DNA from: Lysinibacillus irui
GTDB taxonomy: Bacteria > Bacillota > Bacilli > Bacillales_A > Planococcaceae
NCBI RefSeq assembly: GCF_028877475.1
Contig: NZ_CP113527.1
Span: forward strand, 2,411,501 to 2,475,500
Length of the DNA: 64,000 nt
Direction: 5' to 3'
Of this stretch, positions 42,755 through 51,721 are shown piece by piece. Position 1 is the first letter of the stretch. Each line of letters begins with the position of its first letter. The notes beneath the pieces were generated by a model, which worked only from the letters and a program-made list of their open reading frames with translations, ran no database searches and was not told where the DNA came from. The translations under genes and the position numbers were made by a program.

Positions 42755-42772
42755 TGAATGAATGTTCATTTT
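42755..42772 (-). promoter_or_regulatory. FadR-like TetR operator
   Basis: TGAATGAATGTTCATTTT resembles the Bacillus FadR site (TGAATGA-x-TCATTCA) and lies just upstream of the acyl-CoA dehydrogenase start. Long-chain acyl-CoA would relieve such repression. No fadR gene is in the window. Confidence 0.6.
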
Positions 42773-42857
42773 CATTCTTACATTAAATGTTACCGCTATA
42801 TTTTTGGTAAAGCAATGCTTTATTTCGTGAATTTTCTAATATAACAGAAAATTATTT

Positions 42858-43751
42858 CTATATTGTCTTTGTTTCAAAATACTGCAAAATGTCTTGCAAC
42901 AATTGACGAATGGCCAAAGGTAAATGACGCTTTTTTAAATACACCAAATAAACATTTCGACTTAGATTTGCCCCTTCAATTTCTTTTTTTATAATGGTTT
43001 TAGCTGTCGGGCCTTGTAAATAATTTTCCGGTAAAATAGTTACTCCTAAATTTTCTCGGACAAGGGAAACAGCTGTTTCAAAGCGTTCAATTTCAAATTG
43101 AATATGAATATTTTTACCTGCCTGTTCAAAGGTATCTAAAATATCACGTCTTGTTTGAAAGCCTTCCGTACTAATAATAAATGGCTCTTCACTTATATCA
43201 GAAATAGTTACTTTTTCTTTTTTGGCTAATGGGTGGTGTAATGGTAACACTGCAACCAATCTCTCTTCATATAAGGTTTTGACTTCCAACTCTGGATCAT
43301 CCATCAACTGATTGGTAATGATTAAATGAGTTTTATAGCTCTTTAAGGATTTTTTCACACGCTTACTGCCTAAAATGTCAACTAAATGGATGATCATTTC
43401 TGGATAATCTTTTTTATAATTGGCAATAACTTTAGGCAACCAATGCTTAATAGATTCCATGACACCTATAGTGATTTCCCTCGTACCGTGGATAATGACT
43501 TCATCCATTTCAATTTTTAGCACTTCCATATTTTTTACAATAACTTTTGCACGTTCAAATAACACCTCACCCGCTTCTGTTAACTGCAAATTTCTCGTAT
43601 TTCTCTCCAATAAAGGTGATCCTATCTCCTCTTCTAATTTTTTGATGGCATTACTTAATGATGGCTGTGAAATATGCAGTCTTTCCGCGGCTTTTGAGAA
43701 ATTCATATGTTCTGAAACGGCAATAAAATAGTGTAATTGTTTAATATCCAA
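42858..43751 (-). CDS. LysR family transcriptional regulator
   Basis: A 297-aa LysR protein beginning MDIKQLHYFIAVSEHMNFSK, with the HTH AAERLHISQPSLSNAIKKLE, followed by the effector domain. The start is the TTG at 43751, because GGGGGA then lies seven bases away and the protein begins at the usual LysR position. It is divergent from hutG-gltS, so it likely controls this operon in response to histidine-degradation products or glutamate; glutamate and formiminoglutamate are guesses from the neighbours. Confidence 0.9.
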   Translation of the reverse strand: MDIKQLHYFIAVSEHMNFSKAAERLHISQPSLSNAIKKLEEEIGSPLLERNTRNLQLTEAGEVLFERAKVIVKNMEVLKIEMDEVIIHGTREITIGVMESIKHWLPKVIANYKKDYPEMIIHLVDILGSKRVKKSLKSYKTHLIITNQLMDDPELEVKTLYEERLVAVLPLHHPLAKKEKVTISDISEEPFIISTEGFQTRRDILDTFEQAGKNIHIQFEIERFETAVSLVRENLGVTILPENYLQGPTAKTIIKKEIEGANLSRNVYLVYLKKRHLPLAIRQLLQDILQYFETKTI

Positions 43752-43771
43752 AAGCAAAATCCCCCTACATT

Positions 43772-43788
43772 TATAGCTAAAAGCTATA
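43772..43788. promoter_or_regulatory. LysR-type palindrome
   Basis: TATAGCT-AAA-AGCTATA is a 7-bp inverted repeat with the T-N11-A pattern, placed 21 bases from the LysR start and about 104 bases from hutG. It is a likely LysR recognition site. Confidence 0.5.
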
Positions 43789-43891
43789 GATTAATATTAA
43801 TTATATATTAGTAATTATAATTATGTGAATATATAATGAATTACAACAATACTTTTTCTACAATAATATTAGCAATGGGGTTGATAAGGTT

Positions 43892-44857
43892 ATGTATACA
43901 CTAACAGATCAAAAACAATGGAAAGGCCGTATAGATTCTACGACAAATAAAAGTAGCTTTCGTTTACATCAAAAAGTACAAAGATTAGCGATTAATGATG
44001 TAAGCGCTTCAGCGAAGAAAAGTGCTGCACTAGTTGGGTTTATCTGTGATGAAGGGGTACGTCGAAATCAAGGTCGTGTAGGAGCTGCAAATGGCCCAAA
44101 TGCACTGCGAGAAGGGCTATCTAGCTTACCGTGGACGTTTGAGGACGAGCAGCAAATTATCGATGTCGGCAATGTCGTTTGTCTCAATCATGCTTTAGAG
44201 GAAGCACAGCATGAGCTTGGCGAAGTTGTCGGAACCGTATTGCAAAAGAACTTACAATGTGTGGTGCTTGGTGGTGGACATGAAACACTGTATGGCCATT
44301 ATTTAGGCGTTCGCTCTGCCTTACCAAAGGAGGCTAAGGTTGGTATCATCAATATCGATGCCCACTTTGATTTACGACCATACGATGAACAACCTTCTTC
44401 AGGTACCATGTTCCGTCAAATTTTAGAGCAGGATCCACATACCGATTATTTTGTCGTTGGTATCCAACGCTACGGCAATACAAGAGAATTATTCGAAAAA
44501 GCAGATGAATTAAATGTGAAGTATATTTACGAAGATCAAATGACCGTAGCCAACCAACAGCAATTAATGGATGACCTACAACACTATATGGATCAGCATG
44601 ATTATATTCTTTTAACATTATGTATGGATGTCTTGAATGCAGCATTTGCTCCAGGTGTAAGTGCTCCTTCACCATTTGGACTTGATCCATCCACTGTACG
44701 TTCACTACTACAAAAAGTAACGGCACATCCTCATACACACTCATTTGATATTTGTGAGGTCAATCCGTTACTAGATGAAAATGGTCGCACTGTAAAACTA
44801 GGGGCATATTTTGTCTATGAAGCATTAAACAACTTACTTGGGGGGCAAGGCTCATGA
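43892..44857 (+). CDS. hutG: Formimidoylglutamase (HutG)
   Basis: A 321-aa protein of the arginase/agmatinase fold. Metal-binding motifs are GGGHETLYGH, IINIDAHFDLR and LTLCMDVLNAAFAPG (D-x-D replaced by MDVLN as in HutG), and the N-terminal half has GVRRNQGRVGAANGPNALREGL. It hydrolyses N-formimino-L-glutamate to glutamate and formamide, the last step of histidine degradation in Bacillus. Other hut genes are not in the window. The next gene overlaps it by four bases. Confidence 0.9.
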   Translation: MYTLTDQKQWKGRIDSTTNKSSFRLHQKVQRLAINDVSASAKKSAALVGFICDEGVRRNQGRVGAANGPNALREGLSSLPWTFEDEQQIIDVGNVVCLNHALEEAQHELGEVVGTVLQKNLQCVVLGGGHETLYGHYLGVRSALPKEAKVGIINIDAHFDLRPYDEQPSSGTMFRQILEQDPHTDYFVVGIQRYGNTRELFEKADELNVKYIYEDQMTVANQQQLMDDLQHYMDQHDYILLTLCMDVLNAAFAPGVSAPSPFGLDPSTVRSLLQKVTAHPHTHSFDICEVNPLLDENGRTVKLGAYFVYEALNNLLGGQGS

Positions 44858-46038
44858 TCGAAATAAATCAAATTACAACTGTGTTTTTAGCCGTTGCACT
44901 CTTTGCATTGGGTAGCTTTCTCATTAATAAAATAGGATTTTTAAAACGTTTCTGTATTCCAGCACCAGTTGTGGGTGGCTTGCTATTTGCCGCCCTTGCA
45001 ACGATTTTAAAGACAACAGGTGTTATAGAAATTTCACTTGATACTTCATTACAAAGCTTATTTATGATTACATTCTTCACTACAATTGGATTAGGGGCAA
45101 GCTTTAAACTAGTGAAGCTCGGTGGTAAATTACTTATTATTTACTGGCTAGCATGTGGCTTCCTCGCTTTAATGCAAAATGTGATTGGTGTTTCTCTTGC
45201 CTCACTCATGGGCATACATCCTTTAATCGGAATGATGGCTGGCGCAGTTTCAATGGAAGGTGGTCATGGGGCTGCCGCTGCATTTGGACAAACATTAGAG
45301 GATTTAGGTATTTCTTCTGCCATGACAATAGGTGCTGCTGCCGCAACATGTGGTTTAGTTGCCGGTGGTTTAATCGGAGGTCCAATTGTAAAATACCTAG
45401 TAGGTAAATACAATTTAACACCGGATGAACAAGAGTCTGAAGAAATCGACTATGAAAATAAACAGGAACAAATTACTTCTGAATCGTTCTTTACACAAGT
45501 ATTATTAATTACTTTCTGTATGGCTGTTGGGACATATGTTGGGACATTATTCTCAGAAGCAACAGGGTTCGTCCTACCAGGTTATGTCGGAGCTATGTTT
45601 GTCGCTGTATTAGTGCGTAATATTATGGATAAATTCAAACCTGAAGCCATTAATATGAAAAGTATTTCCTTAATCGGGGACGTGACATTAGGTATTTTCC
45701 TTTCAATGGCGCTAATGAGTATCAAATTATGGGAAATTGCTGATTTAGCTCTTCCTTTATTCATCATCGTCTTTGCACAAGTATTCTTTATCGTTGTATT
45801 TAGTACTTTCGTGTTGTTTAAATTACTCGGCAAAAATTACGATGCCGCTGTAATGGTTGCCGGTTTTGCAGGACATGGCTTAGGAGCAACCCCAAATGCC
45901 ATGGCTAATATGTCAGCCGTTGTACAACGTTTTGGTCCATCTAAAAAGGCCTTTCTCGTGGTACCAATTGTCGGCGCATTTTTAATCGATGTGTTTGGTA
46001 TTCCTATTATTATTACAACGATTAATTTATTTAAATAA
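44854..46038 (+). CDS. gltS: Sodium/glutamate symporter (GltS family)
   Basis: A 394-aa membrane protein with two inverted repeats of about five helices. GGLLFAALATIL and the re-entrant loop MAGAVSMEGGHGAAAAFGQTLEDLG are GltS signatures, matched by GFAGHGLGATPNAMANMSAV in the second half. It takes up glutamate with sodium. The start overlaps the hutG stop (ATGA), so the two are co-translated; uptake or export of the glutamate released by HutG is the likely reason for the pairing. A terminator follows. Confidence 0.92.
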   Translation: MIEINQITTVFLAVALFALGSFLINKIGFLKRFCIPAPVVGGLLFAALATILKTTGVIEISLDTSLQSLFMITFFTTIGLGASFKLVKLGGKLLIIYWLACGFLALMQNVIGVSLASLMGIHPLIGMMAGAVSMEGGHGAAAAFGQTLEDLGISSAMTIGAAAATCGLVAGGLIGGPIVKYLVGKYNLTPDEQESEEIDYENKQEQITSESFFTQVLLITFCMAVGTYVGTLFSEATGFVLPGYVGAMFVAVLVRNIMDKFKPEAINMKSISLIGDVTLGIFLSMALMSIKLWEIADLALPLFIIVFAQVFFIVVFSTFVLFKLLGKNYDAAVMVAGFAGHGLGATPNAMANMSAVVQRFGPSKKAFLVVPIVGAFLIDVFGIPIIITTINLFK

Positions 46039-46043
46039 ACAAC

Positions 46044-46086
46044 AAGCCGTGTATAGGTCTCTACAAGACTATTACACGGCTTTACT
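46044..46086. terminator. Terminator between convergent genes
   Basis: AAGCCGTGTA pairs with TACACGGCTT with an inner GTCT/AGAC stem. It serves gltS and perhaps the deacetylase gene. Confidence 0.8.
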
Positions 46087-46087
46087 A

Positions 46088-47350
46088 TTATTGTAAAATC
46101 TCACTTACCGTTACAAAGTCGTAGCCTTGTTTTTGTAAGTATTGCATAACATTTTCTAGACCATTCGCTGTCGTTTGATGAATATCATGCATTAAAATAA
46201 TGCTACCATCTTTAACAGATGCTTTAACAGAAGCTAAAATCTTATCTGGATTGTGGTGCTTCCAATCCAGCGTATCAATCGACCATAAAATGGACGGAAT
46301 AGTTATGACGGAACGGACTTGCTCATTCGTCGCTCCATAAGGTGGTCGAAAAACGGTAGGATACTGCCCAATGGCCGTATAAATGGCATTACTTGAGCCA
46401 TTGACTTCTTGTTTAACACCCGCTATAGATAAAGTCGTTAATTTCTTATGGCTTAACGTATGACTACCAATTTCGTGTCCAGCCTCATAAACCTGCTTGA
46501 CGATCGTTGCATTTTTTGAGACATTTTTCCCTACCATAAAGAACGTAGCCTTCGCATCATATTTTTCTAAAGTCGCTAAAATTTGTGGTGTCACTTTGGC
46601 ATCAGGCCCATCATCGAACGTTAAAGCTACACGTTTTTTCGCACCTTTTGCTGCTGGAATTCCTTTATTATATACTTTATTATTCGTTAGTTGAATATTG
46701 GCTAGCTCTGAAGCTTTGACATACCCCTTTTGGTCACCCACTTCCACATAGGACCAGCCAGCAAGTGTTATGTAATACTGAACAGTCGTTTTATTGGCAA
46801 GTGTACCAAGGACCTCTCCACTTGGGCTAGCTGTTAAACGTAATTCAGCACCATTCACTGCATTAATTCGTTTCTTTGTTGGGACAGGTTTTTTTAAAGC
46901 GTTCGTCGCAACATAGCCTGTATCTTCACCATATTGGACGAATGACCAGCCACCCGGTGCTGTACCATATACAAAAACCACGCGTCCTTCATATAGCTGT
47001 CCAACCTTTTGTGCGTTTTGCCTTGGCGCTGTAAATAACGTCGTGCCACCCTTTTGCATTACTACATAACCCTCAGACTTCAACTTGACTAAAACATCAG
47101 ACGCCACATAGCCCATCTGCTCTGGCGTTTGAATATGTGTCCAGCCTTTGCTTGCTGCTAGCACAGTAACAAAGCTTCCCTTCGTTAGTTCACCAATTTC
47201 TGCACTATTCGAGGAAGGCTCTTCATAGATGATAGTATCCTTGGTTACTTTCTGAATGACCACGGACCCTTCAGCATTGGTAGTTAATGGTCCAATCAAT
47301 AATGCCAATATAAACGTCAAAAATATAGTATAGGGTAATAATTTTTTCAT
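46088..47350 (-). CDS. Polysaccharide deacetylase with three SH3-like domains
   Basis: A 420-aa secreted enzyme. A signal peptide (about residues 1-26, ending TTNAEG) precedes three bacterial SH3 repeats (TIIYEEPSSNSAEIGEL, TTLFTAPRQNAQKVGQL, AELRLTASPSGEVLGTL), each with the W-x-x-V/I-Q/E-x-G-D-x-GYV ending. The NodB deacetylase domain starts at about residue 235: KRVALTFDDGPDA, EIGSHTLSHKKL, FRPPYGA, SIDTLDWKHHNP and IILMHDIHQTTAN. It would deacetylate peptidoglycan or another wall polymer while held by the SH3 domains. It lies next to the 42-bp repeat array. Confidence 0.92.
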   Translation of the reverse strand: MKKLLPYTIFLTFILALLIGPLTTNAEGSVVIQKVTKDTIIYEEPSSNSAEIGELTKGSFVTVLAASKGWTHIQTPEQMGYVASDVLVKLKSEGYVVMQKGGTTLFTAPRQNAQKVGQLYEGRVVFVYGTAPGGWSFVQYGEDTGYVATNALKKPVPTKKRINAVNGAELRLTASPSGEVLGTLANKTTVQYYITLAGWSYVEVGDQKGYVKASELANIQLTNNKVYNKGIPAAKGAKKRVALTFDDGPDAKVTPQILATLEKYDAKATFFMVGKNVSKNATIVKQVYEAGHEIGSHTLSHKKLTTLSIAGVKQEVNGSSNAIYTAIGQYPTVFRPPYGATNEQVRSVITIPSILWSIDTLDWKHHNPDKILASVKASVKDGSIILMHDIHQTTANGLENVMQYLQKQGYDFVTVSEILQ

Positions 47351-47589
47351 TGTTCTACACCGCCCTTAGATGTCTTTCCATGTCGTTTGCTAAAAAAATA
47401 CGAAGATTTAACTTTAATTATAGAGTAATCGTTCATGCCAGAAAATAGTAATAATCAACTAGATTCCATTCTATAAGACCGTTCACATCTGCGCGTTTGT
47501 AAACCTTTATACACTGCTTGTTCCCGTTTTTCTACGAACCACAGCATAAAAAACGTTATATAAAGATTTCACCTCCTTTTGCGGGTCAC

Positions 47590-48830
47590 GCTTGGAGTGA
47601 ATGGCGGACCTGTGGGGGGAATTTCTTTGGGAATGTAGCGCCTTCTTCATCATGATGAGCGACTTTCTCAAGGATTGGAGCATCTCCTTTGCTTTGGTCA
47701 GCGCTTTGCTCCGGGAATGGGGCGCATTTTTCACTTTGGTGAGCACTTTGATCCTTAATTGGAGCGCTTCCTTCACTTTTATGATCACTTTTCTACCTAA
47801 TTTGAGCGACTCCTTCACTTTTATGATCACTTAGAACCTTAATTGGAGCGCTTCACTCTCTTTTATGATCACTTTACTTCTAATTGGAGCGCTTCCTTCA
47901 CTTTTATGATCACTTAGAACCTTAATTGGAGCCCTTCACTCTCTTTTATGATCACTTTTCTCCTTATTCGGAGCGCTTCCTTCTCCTTTATGATCACTTT
48001 ACTACCTAATTGGAGCGACTCCACTACTTTTATGATCAATTTTCTCCTTATTTGGAGCGCCTTCTTCTCCTTTATGATCACTTAGATCCTTAATTGGAGC
48101 GCTTCCTTACTTTTATGATCACTTTACTCCTAATTTGGAGCGCTTCCTTCACTTTTATGATCACTTAGAGCCTTAATTGGAGCGCTTCCTTCACTTTTAT
48201 GATCACCTTTTTATCTAATTGGATCGACTCCATTACTTTTATGATCACTTTACTCTTTATTTGGAGCGCCTTCTTCTCCTTTATGATCACTTTTCTCCTT
48301 ATTTGGAGCGCTTCCTTCACTTTTATGATCACTTTACTACCTAATTGGAGCGCTTCCTTCACTTTTATGATCACTTTACTTCTAATTGGAGTGCTTCACT
48401 CACTTTTATGATCACTTTACTACCTAATTGGAGCGCTTCCTTCACTTTTATGATCACTTTACTACCCAATTGGAGCGACTCCATTACTTTTATGATCACT
48501 TTACTCTTTATTTGGAGCGCCTTCTTCTCCTTTATGATCACTTTTCTCCTTATTTGGAGCGCTTCCTTCACTTTTATGATCACTTTACTTCTAATTGGAG
48601 TGCTTCACTCACTTTTATGATCACTTTACTATCTAATTGGAGCGCTTCCTTCACTTTTATGATCACTTTACTACCCAATTGGAGCGACTCCATTACTTTT
48701 ATGATCACTTTACTCTTTATTTGGAGCGCCTTCTTCTCCTTTATGATCACTTTTCTCCTTATTTGGAGCGCTTCTTTCACTTTTATGATCACTTTACTAC
48801 CTAATTGGAGCGCCCACTTTTCTCCTTAAT
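47590..48830. repeat. Array of about 25 or more 42-bp tandem repeats
   Basis: The core unit is TTGGAGCGCTTCCTTCACTT, then TTATGATCACTTTACTACC; about 25 units keep TATGATCAC/A, and the left end (47590-47760) is degenerate. Units vary in the tail (TTAGAACC, TTTTCTCC, TTTACTTC). Larger blocks of five and six units repeat at about 210- and 252-bp spacing (48231, 48482, 48691). Both strands are open over parts, but frames are not kept along the array and no ribosome binding site is seen, so it is treated as non-coding. Unit length is four helical turns. Confidence 0.85.
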
Positions 48831-48919
48831 TAAAACTTCTTCGAATCTCCTAGAACGGCCCGCACTATTAAGACGTTTCAGGCTATGAAAAAGTTGAGAT
48901 GTTTTCATAGATTTCCCAT

Positions 48920-49756
48920 CTACAGGGCATTGTAGGCAGTTAAAGCATCTTCAATATGCGGGGGTGGTGTCCGAACATCGCCTGGGGCATTGGTTGTTAT
49001 GAATAGAAATGATTTGCCTTCTTTTTCGATGATGGACGCGAGACATAATCCGGCTTCAGGTGTATACCCCGTTTTTCCGCCTAATATGGGTCCTTCTAAA
49101 CCAGGCATTTTTGTAAACAACGAGTTTGTGATAATTAGCTCATTAGGTACATGGGTCGTATAGCTTTTTGAAGTAAATATGTGATAAAAGGTAGGGTTCT
49201 CTAACGCATAACGTAGCAGTTTACTAATGTCCCGAACGCTTGATACATGTGCCTCGTCATGTAGACCACTTGTATTAACGAAATGGGTATCATTCATGCC
49301 TATTTCCTGTGCTTTGTTATTCATATAAGTGACGAATTTTTCCTCACTGCCTGCAATTGCCTCAGCAAGTGTTCCCGTTGCATCAGCGCCTGAGGCAAGC
49401 AAAGTGCCATATAATAAATCCTCAATTGTCACAAAATCACCAGCATGAAAGCCTGCCATTGAGGCATTCTGAGCAGTATAGGTAGCAATCGTTTGCGGTT
49501 CTACAATGGTCTGTTTTTGTAGATCTTCCGTTAATTCAATTGCCACTACGGCTGTCATGATCTTTGTTAAGGATGCAGGATAAATAATGGCATCAGCATT
49601 TTTTTCAAATAATACTTCGCCTTGTGTATTGAGTAACAAAGCATTTTGACTATGTAATGATGGCAGTTCTAGTTGAACCTTTTCATATGTTTTGTTTGTA
49701 TAATACAAAGCGAACACCACGATACCAATACAGCAAAGCAACACCAAATTTTTCAT
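48920..49756 (-). CDS. D-alanyl-D-alanine carboxypeptidase (peptidase S11 family)
   Basis: A 278-aa penicillin-binding protein with an N-terminal membrane anchor. The nucleophile motif is ASLTK (Ser62, Lys65) and the KTG motif is GGKTGYT; the second motif reads SGAD at about 122, so the usual Asn of SxN is Ala, a variant found in some S11 enzymes. It trims D-Ala from peptidoglycan stem peptides. The C-terminal domain of DacA is absent. The ATG at 49756 has AGGAGGCG upstream; a longer frame begins 22 codons earlier without a site. Located between the repeat array and the phosphatase gene. Confidence 0.88.
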   Translation of the reverse strand: MKNLVLLCCIGIVVFALYYTNKTYEKVQLELPSLHSQNALLLNTQGEVLFEKNADAIIYPASLTKIMTAVVAIELTEDLQKQTIVEPQTIATYTAQNASMAGFHAGDFVTIEDLLYGTLLASGADATGTLAEAIAGSEEKFVTYMNNKAQEIGMNDTHFVNTSGLHDEAHVSSVRDISKLLRYALENPTFYHIFTSKSYTTHVPNELIITNSLFTKMPGLEGPILGGKTGYTPEAGLCLASIIEKEGKSFLFITTNAPGDVRTPPPHIEDALTAYNAL

Positions 49757-49833
49757 AAAAAAACGCCTCCTACACAATATAATAAGAGGCATTTCTGAAT
49801 ATTCCTTCCTAAATAAAAGCAATTAAAAAGGTT

Positions 49834-50451
49834 TTATAGATAATAGTCATCTTCAAAATTAGAACAAATTCTTGTTATTTTTTTATTAGCTAATTTAAAA
49901 AAGATATCTTGAGAAACTTCTAATTTGAGAGCATCCTCCTTCTGAAGACCCGCGTAAATTCCTCGTAAGATCCGACTAGTTAGCCCATGTGAGACAACAA
50001 TTAGCTTTGAGTATTGTTGTATATCTTCCAGCCATGAGGTTAACCTGCTTACTACAGCTTCGTAGCTTTCCCCACCTGGCGCACGGAAATACCAATTAAA
50101 AACATCCGTGTCGGCTAACAAGTCTGGCCAGGTGTGCTGTATTTCTGCCATGGTTAAGCCAGCCCATTGCCCTACAGCAACTTCTGTCAAGCGATGATCC
50201 TGTTCCACATCATTCACATCATAACCGATTGTTTCACAAAGCAGGGCAGTGCTTTGCATAGCTCTCCCCAGTGGACTTGTAGCGATTTTCCAATCGGTTG
50301 CATCACCAATTAGCGTTTTTAGCATGCGTGCATGTTGTTGAACCTGTTCTCGACCAAGTTCGGTTAATGGTGAATCGAGCTGTCCCTGATATCTTCCTTC
50401 TCTATTATAGTTCGTCTCACCATGACGAAGTAAATAAATCTTTTGCTGCAT
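49834..50451 (-). CDS. Histidine phosphatase (phosphoglycerate-mutase-like)
   Basis: A 205-aa histidine phosphatase. The catalytic RHG motif is LLRHGETNYNREGRYQG (His14-like), ATSPLGRAMQST is the second Arg region, LTEVAVGQWAGLT carries the acid and VVSHGLTSRIL the second His. It could act on small phosphoesters such as alpha-ribazole phosphate or sugar phosphates; the substrate is not clear. The ATG at 50451 has GGGGGAAAA upstream. It precedes the carboxypeptidase gene by 77 bases on the same strand. Confidence 0.87.
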   Translation of the reverse strand: MQQKIYLLRHGETNYNREGRYQGQLDSPLTELGREQVQQHARMLKTLIGDATDWKIATSPLGRAMQSTALLCETIGYDVNDVEQDHRLTEVAVGQWAGLTMAEIQHTWPDLLADTDVFNWYFRAPGGESYEAVVSRLTSWLEDIQQYSKLIVVSHGLTSRILRGIYAGLQKEDALKLEVSQDIFFKLANKKITRICSNFEDDYYL

Positions 50452-50496
50452 ATTTTTCCCCCTATCCCTTGCTTTCATGTTAGAGGATGATTGCTG

Positions 50497-50916
50497 TTAA
50501 AACAATAGCTCGAGATAAATGAAGCCTAAAAACAAACATAACGGACTATAAAATCTCGTATCGTTTTTGGCAAATTGTGAATGTTTGATGCTTTTAAAAA
50601 ACCCAACATATTTAAAATCACCAATAGCCCTTGCAATAAATACACATGCACAAACTGAACTTCCTACTTTAGAAAAACTAGAGGGTTGAAAATACGCCAC
50701 AAATCCTTGCTGAATGAGGATAATTAGGCTTGCCAGTAGTATAAGGGTAGCAACACAGAGCGTTCCCCATTTTCTTGGCACGAAAACTGCTTGTTGTCCC
50801 CCTCCTTTGACTGGAATCACTGCACCAATTCCCCATCGTCCCCCAAAAGCCCAATAAATATGAATGATACTAATCATCCATAAAAGGACAATCGCCATAA
50901 TTGATAAACTATACAT
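50497..50916 (-). CDS. DUF3995 membrane protein
   Basis: A 139-aa protein with about four transmembrane helices: MYSLSIMAIVLLWMISIIHI, GTLCVATLILLASLIILIQ, SSVCACVFIARAIGDFKYVG and YSPLCLFLGFIYLELLF. HIYWAFGGRWG near residue 20 and ARAIGDFKYVGFFK are the DUF3995 signatures. AGGGAGGAACC precedes the ATG at 50916. A perfect 24-bp palindrome just upstream (50939-50962), repeated in form before the adjacent tetR gene, suggests control by that repressor. Function unknown. Confidence 0.8.
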   Translation of the reverse strand: MYSLSIMAIVLLWMISIIHIYWAFGGRWGIGAVIPVKGGGQQAVFVPRKWGTLCVATLILLASLIILIQQGFVAYFQPSSFSKVGSSVCACVFIARAIGDFKYVGFFKSIKHSQFAKNDTRFYSPLCLFLGFIYLELLF

Positions 50917-50938
50917 AATAGGTTCCTCCCTCGCACTC

Positions 50939-50962
50939 AAAACATACGATATCGTATGTTTT
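50939..50962. promoter_or_regulatory. TetR operator 1 (perfect 24-bp palindrome)
   Basis: The half-site AAAACATACGAT is followed by its exact complement, so the core is ATACG-ATAT-CGTAT. It lies 23 bases upstream of the DUF3995 start and 54 bases downstream of the tetR stop. Confidence 0.75.
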
Positions 50963-51015
50963 AGCGATAAATAGAGTCCCAAGAAGCATACTGCTGCTTT
51001 CTAGGGACATCAGTT

Positions 51016-51525
51016 CTACTGTAATAGTAGTTTAATCATTTTTTCTAAATCAAAATGAGGATTAGCTTCAAATCGTGTCATCCAGCCTATATAGGTTAAA
51101 TAAGCTAATCTCGCACGATCTTTGGAGACCTCTTTCGTCATCCCCTTTTTTTGATAGAGCTTTGCTACACAGGCAATGCGTTGTTCCTCAATTTGAACAA
51201 TACGTGTTGCGACATTGGCATCATATTTAGCCCAAGCATATATGCCGATTTCTATCTTTTTATCTTTATGAAAGCTTATGCGTAACAGCTGTTCTAAAGT
51301 TGCATCCTCCTGCTCCATACTTTGAATGATGGCATTTGTTGCATGTGTTTCCCAATAGTCAAGCATGGCATCTAATAGCTGCTGATGATCACGGAAATAA
51401 TGATAAAAGCTACCTTTGCTAATTTTTAACGACCGAGCTAATGCCTCGATGCGTACCTTATGGATGCCGTCTTCTGCTAATTGTTGTAGGCCCGCCTTAA
51501 TCCAGTCATCTTTTGTTACTTGCAT
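51016..51525 (-). CDS. TetR family repressor
   Basis: A 169-aa TetR protein. The N-terminal HTH (KDDWIKAGLQQLAEDGIHKVRIEALARSLKISKGSFYHYFRDHQQLLDAML, residues 5-55) is typical, and the C-terminal helices form the ligand/dimer domain. It is followed by the DUF3995 gene on the same strand with an operator between them, and a similar operator lies in front of the gene itself, which implies autoregulation. The ligand is unknown. Confidence 0.9.
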   Translation of the reverse strand: MQVTKDDWIKAGLQQLAEDGIHKVRIEALARSLKISKGSFYHYFRDHQQLLDAMLDYWETHATNAIIQSMEQEDATLEQLLRISFHKDKKIEIGIYAWAKYDANVATRIVQIEEQRIACVAKLYQKKGMTKEVSKDRARLAYLTYIGWMTRFEANPHFDLEKMIKLLLQ

Positions 51526-51538
51526 ATGAACCCCCGAA

Positions 51539-51562
51539 AAAAATACGTTAGCGTATGTTTTG
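51539..51562. promoter_or_regulatory. TetR operator 2
   Basis: Contains ATACG-TTAG-CGTAT followed by GTTTT, with the same half-site and four-base spacer as operator 1. It lies 14-37 bases upstream of the tetR start, where it would block its promoter. Confidence 0.65.
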
Positions 51563-51591
51563 TATTATATTACCATTTTATTCATTGACTA

Positions 51592-51705
51592 TCAACTCTC
51601 TTTCTTATGACGGACATTAATATTATTATTGATTGTAAAATTAATCGTCATGACACGCGGTAAAATACATGCACACACTAAAATAATTGCAATTAGCTTT
51701 TTCAT
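51592..51705 (-). CDS. Small membrane or secreted peptide, 37 aa
   Basis: The frame starts with ATG 51705 behind AAGGAGTAGAAGA and encodes MKKLIAIILVCACILPRVMT, then INFTINNNINVRHKKES. A hydrophobic helix with a basic front resembles a signal or membrane peptide; CAC may be a modified or lipidated Cys. It lies 16 bases after the MORN-AAA+ gene on the same strand, so it is the second gene of that unit. Confidence 0.5.
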   Translation of the reverse strand: MKKLIAIILVCACILPRVMTINFTINNNINVRHKKES

Positions 51706-51721
51706 TCTTCTACTCCTTGCT

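Noticed and set aside
44349..44744. 131-aa minus-strand frame inside hutG
   Set aside because: It is fully within the conserved hutG coding sequence on the other strand.
48199..48829. Repeat membrane protein (WSASFTFMITLLPN units) or lysine-rich protein on the other strand
   Set aside because: Open frames only follow from the repeat length being a multiple of three; they change frame along the array and have no RBS.
47590..48830. CRISPR array
   Set aside because: The 42-bp units are continuous direct repeats with no unique spacers between them and no cas genes nearby.
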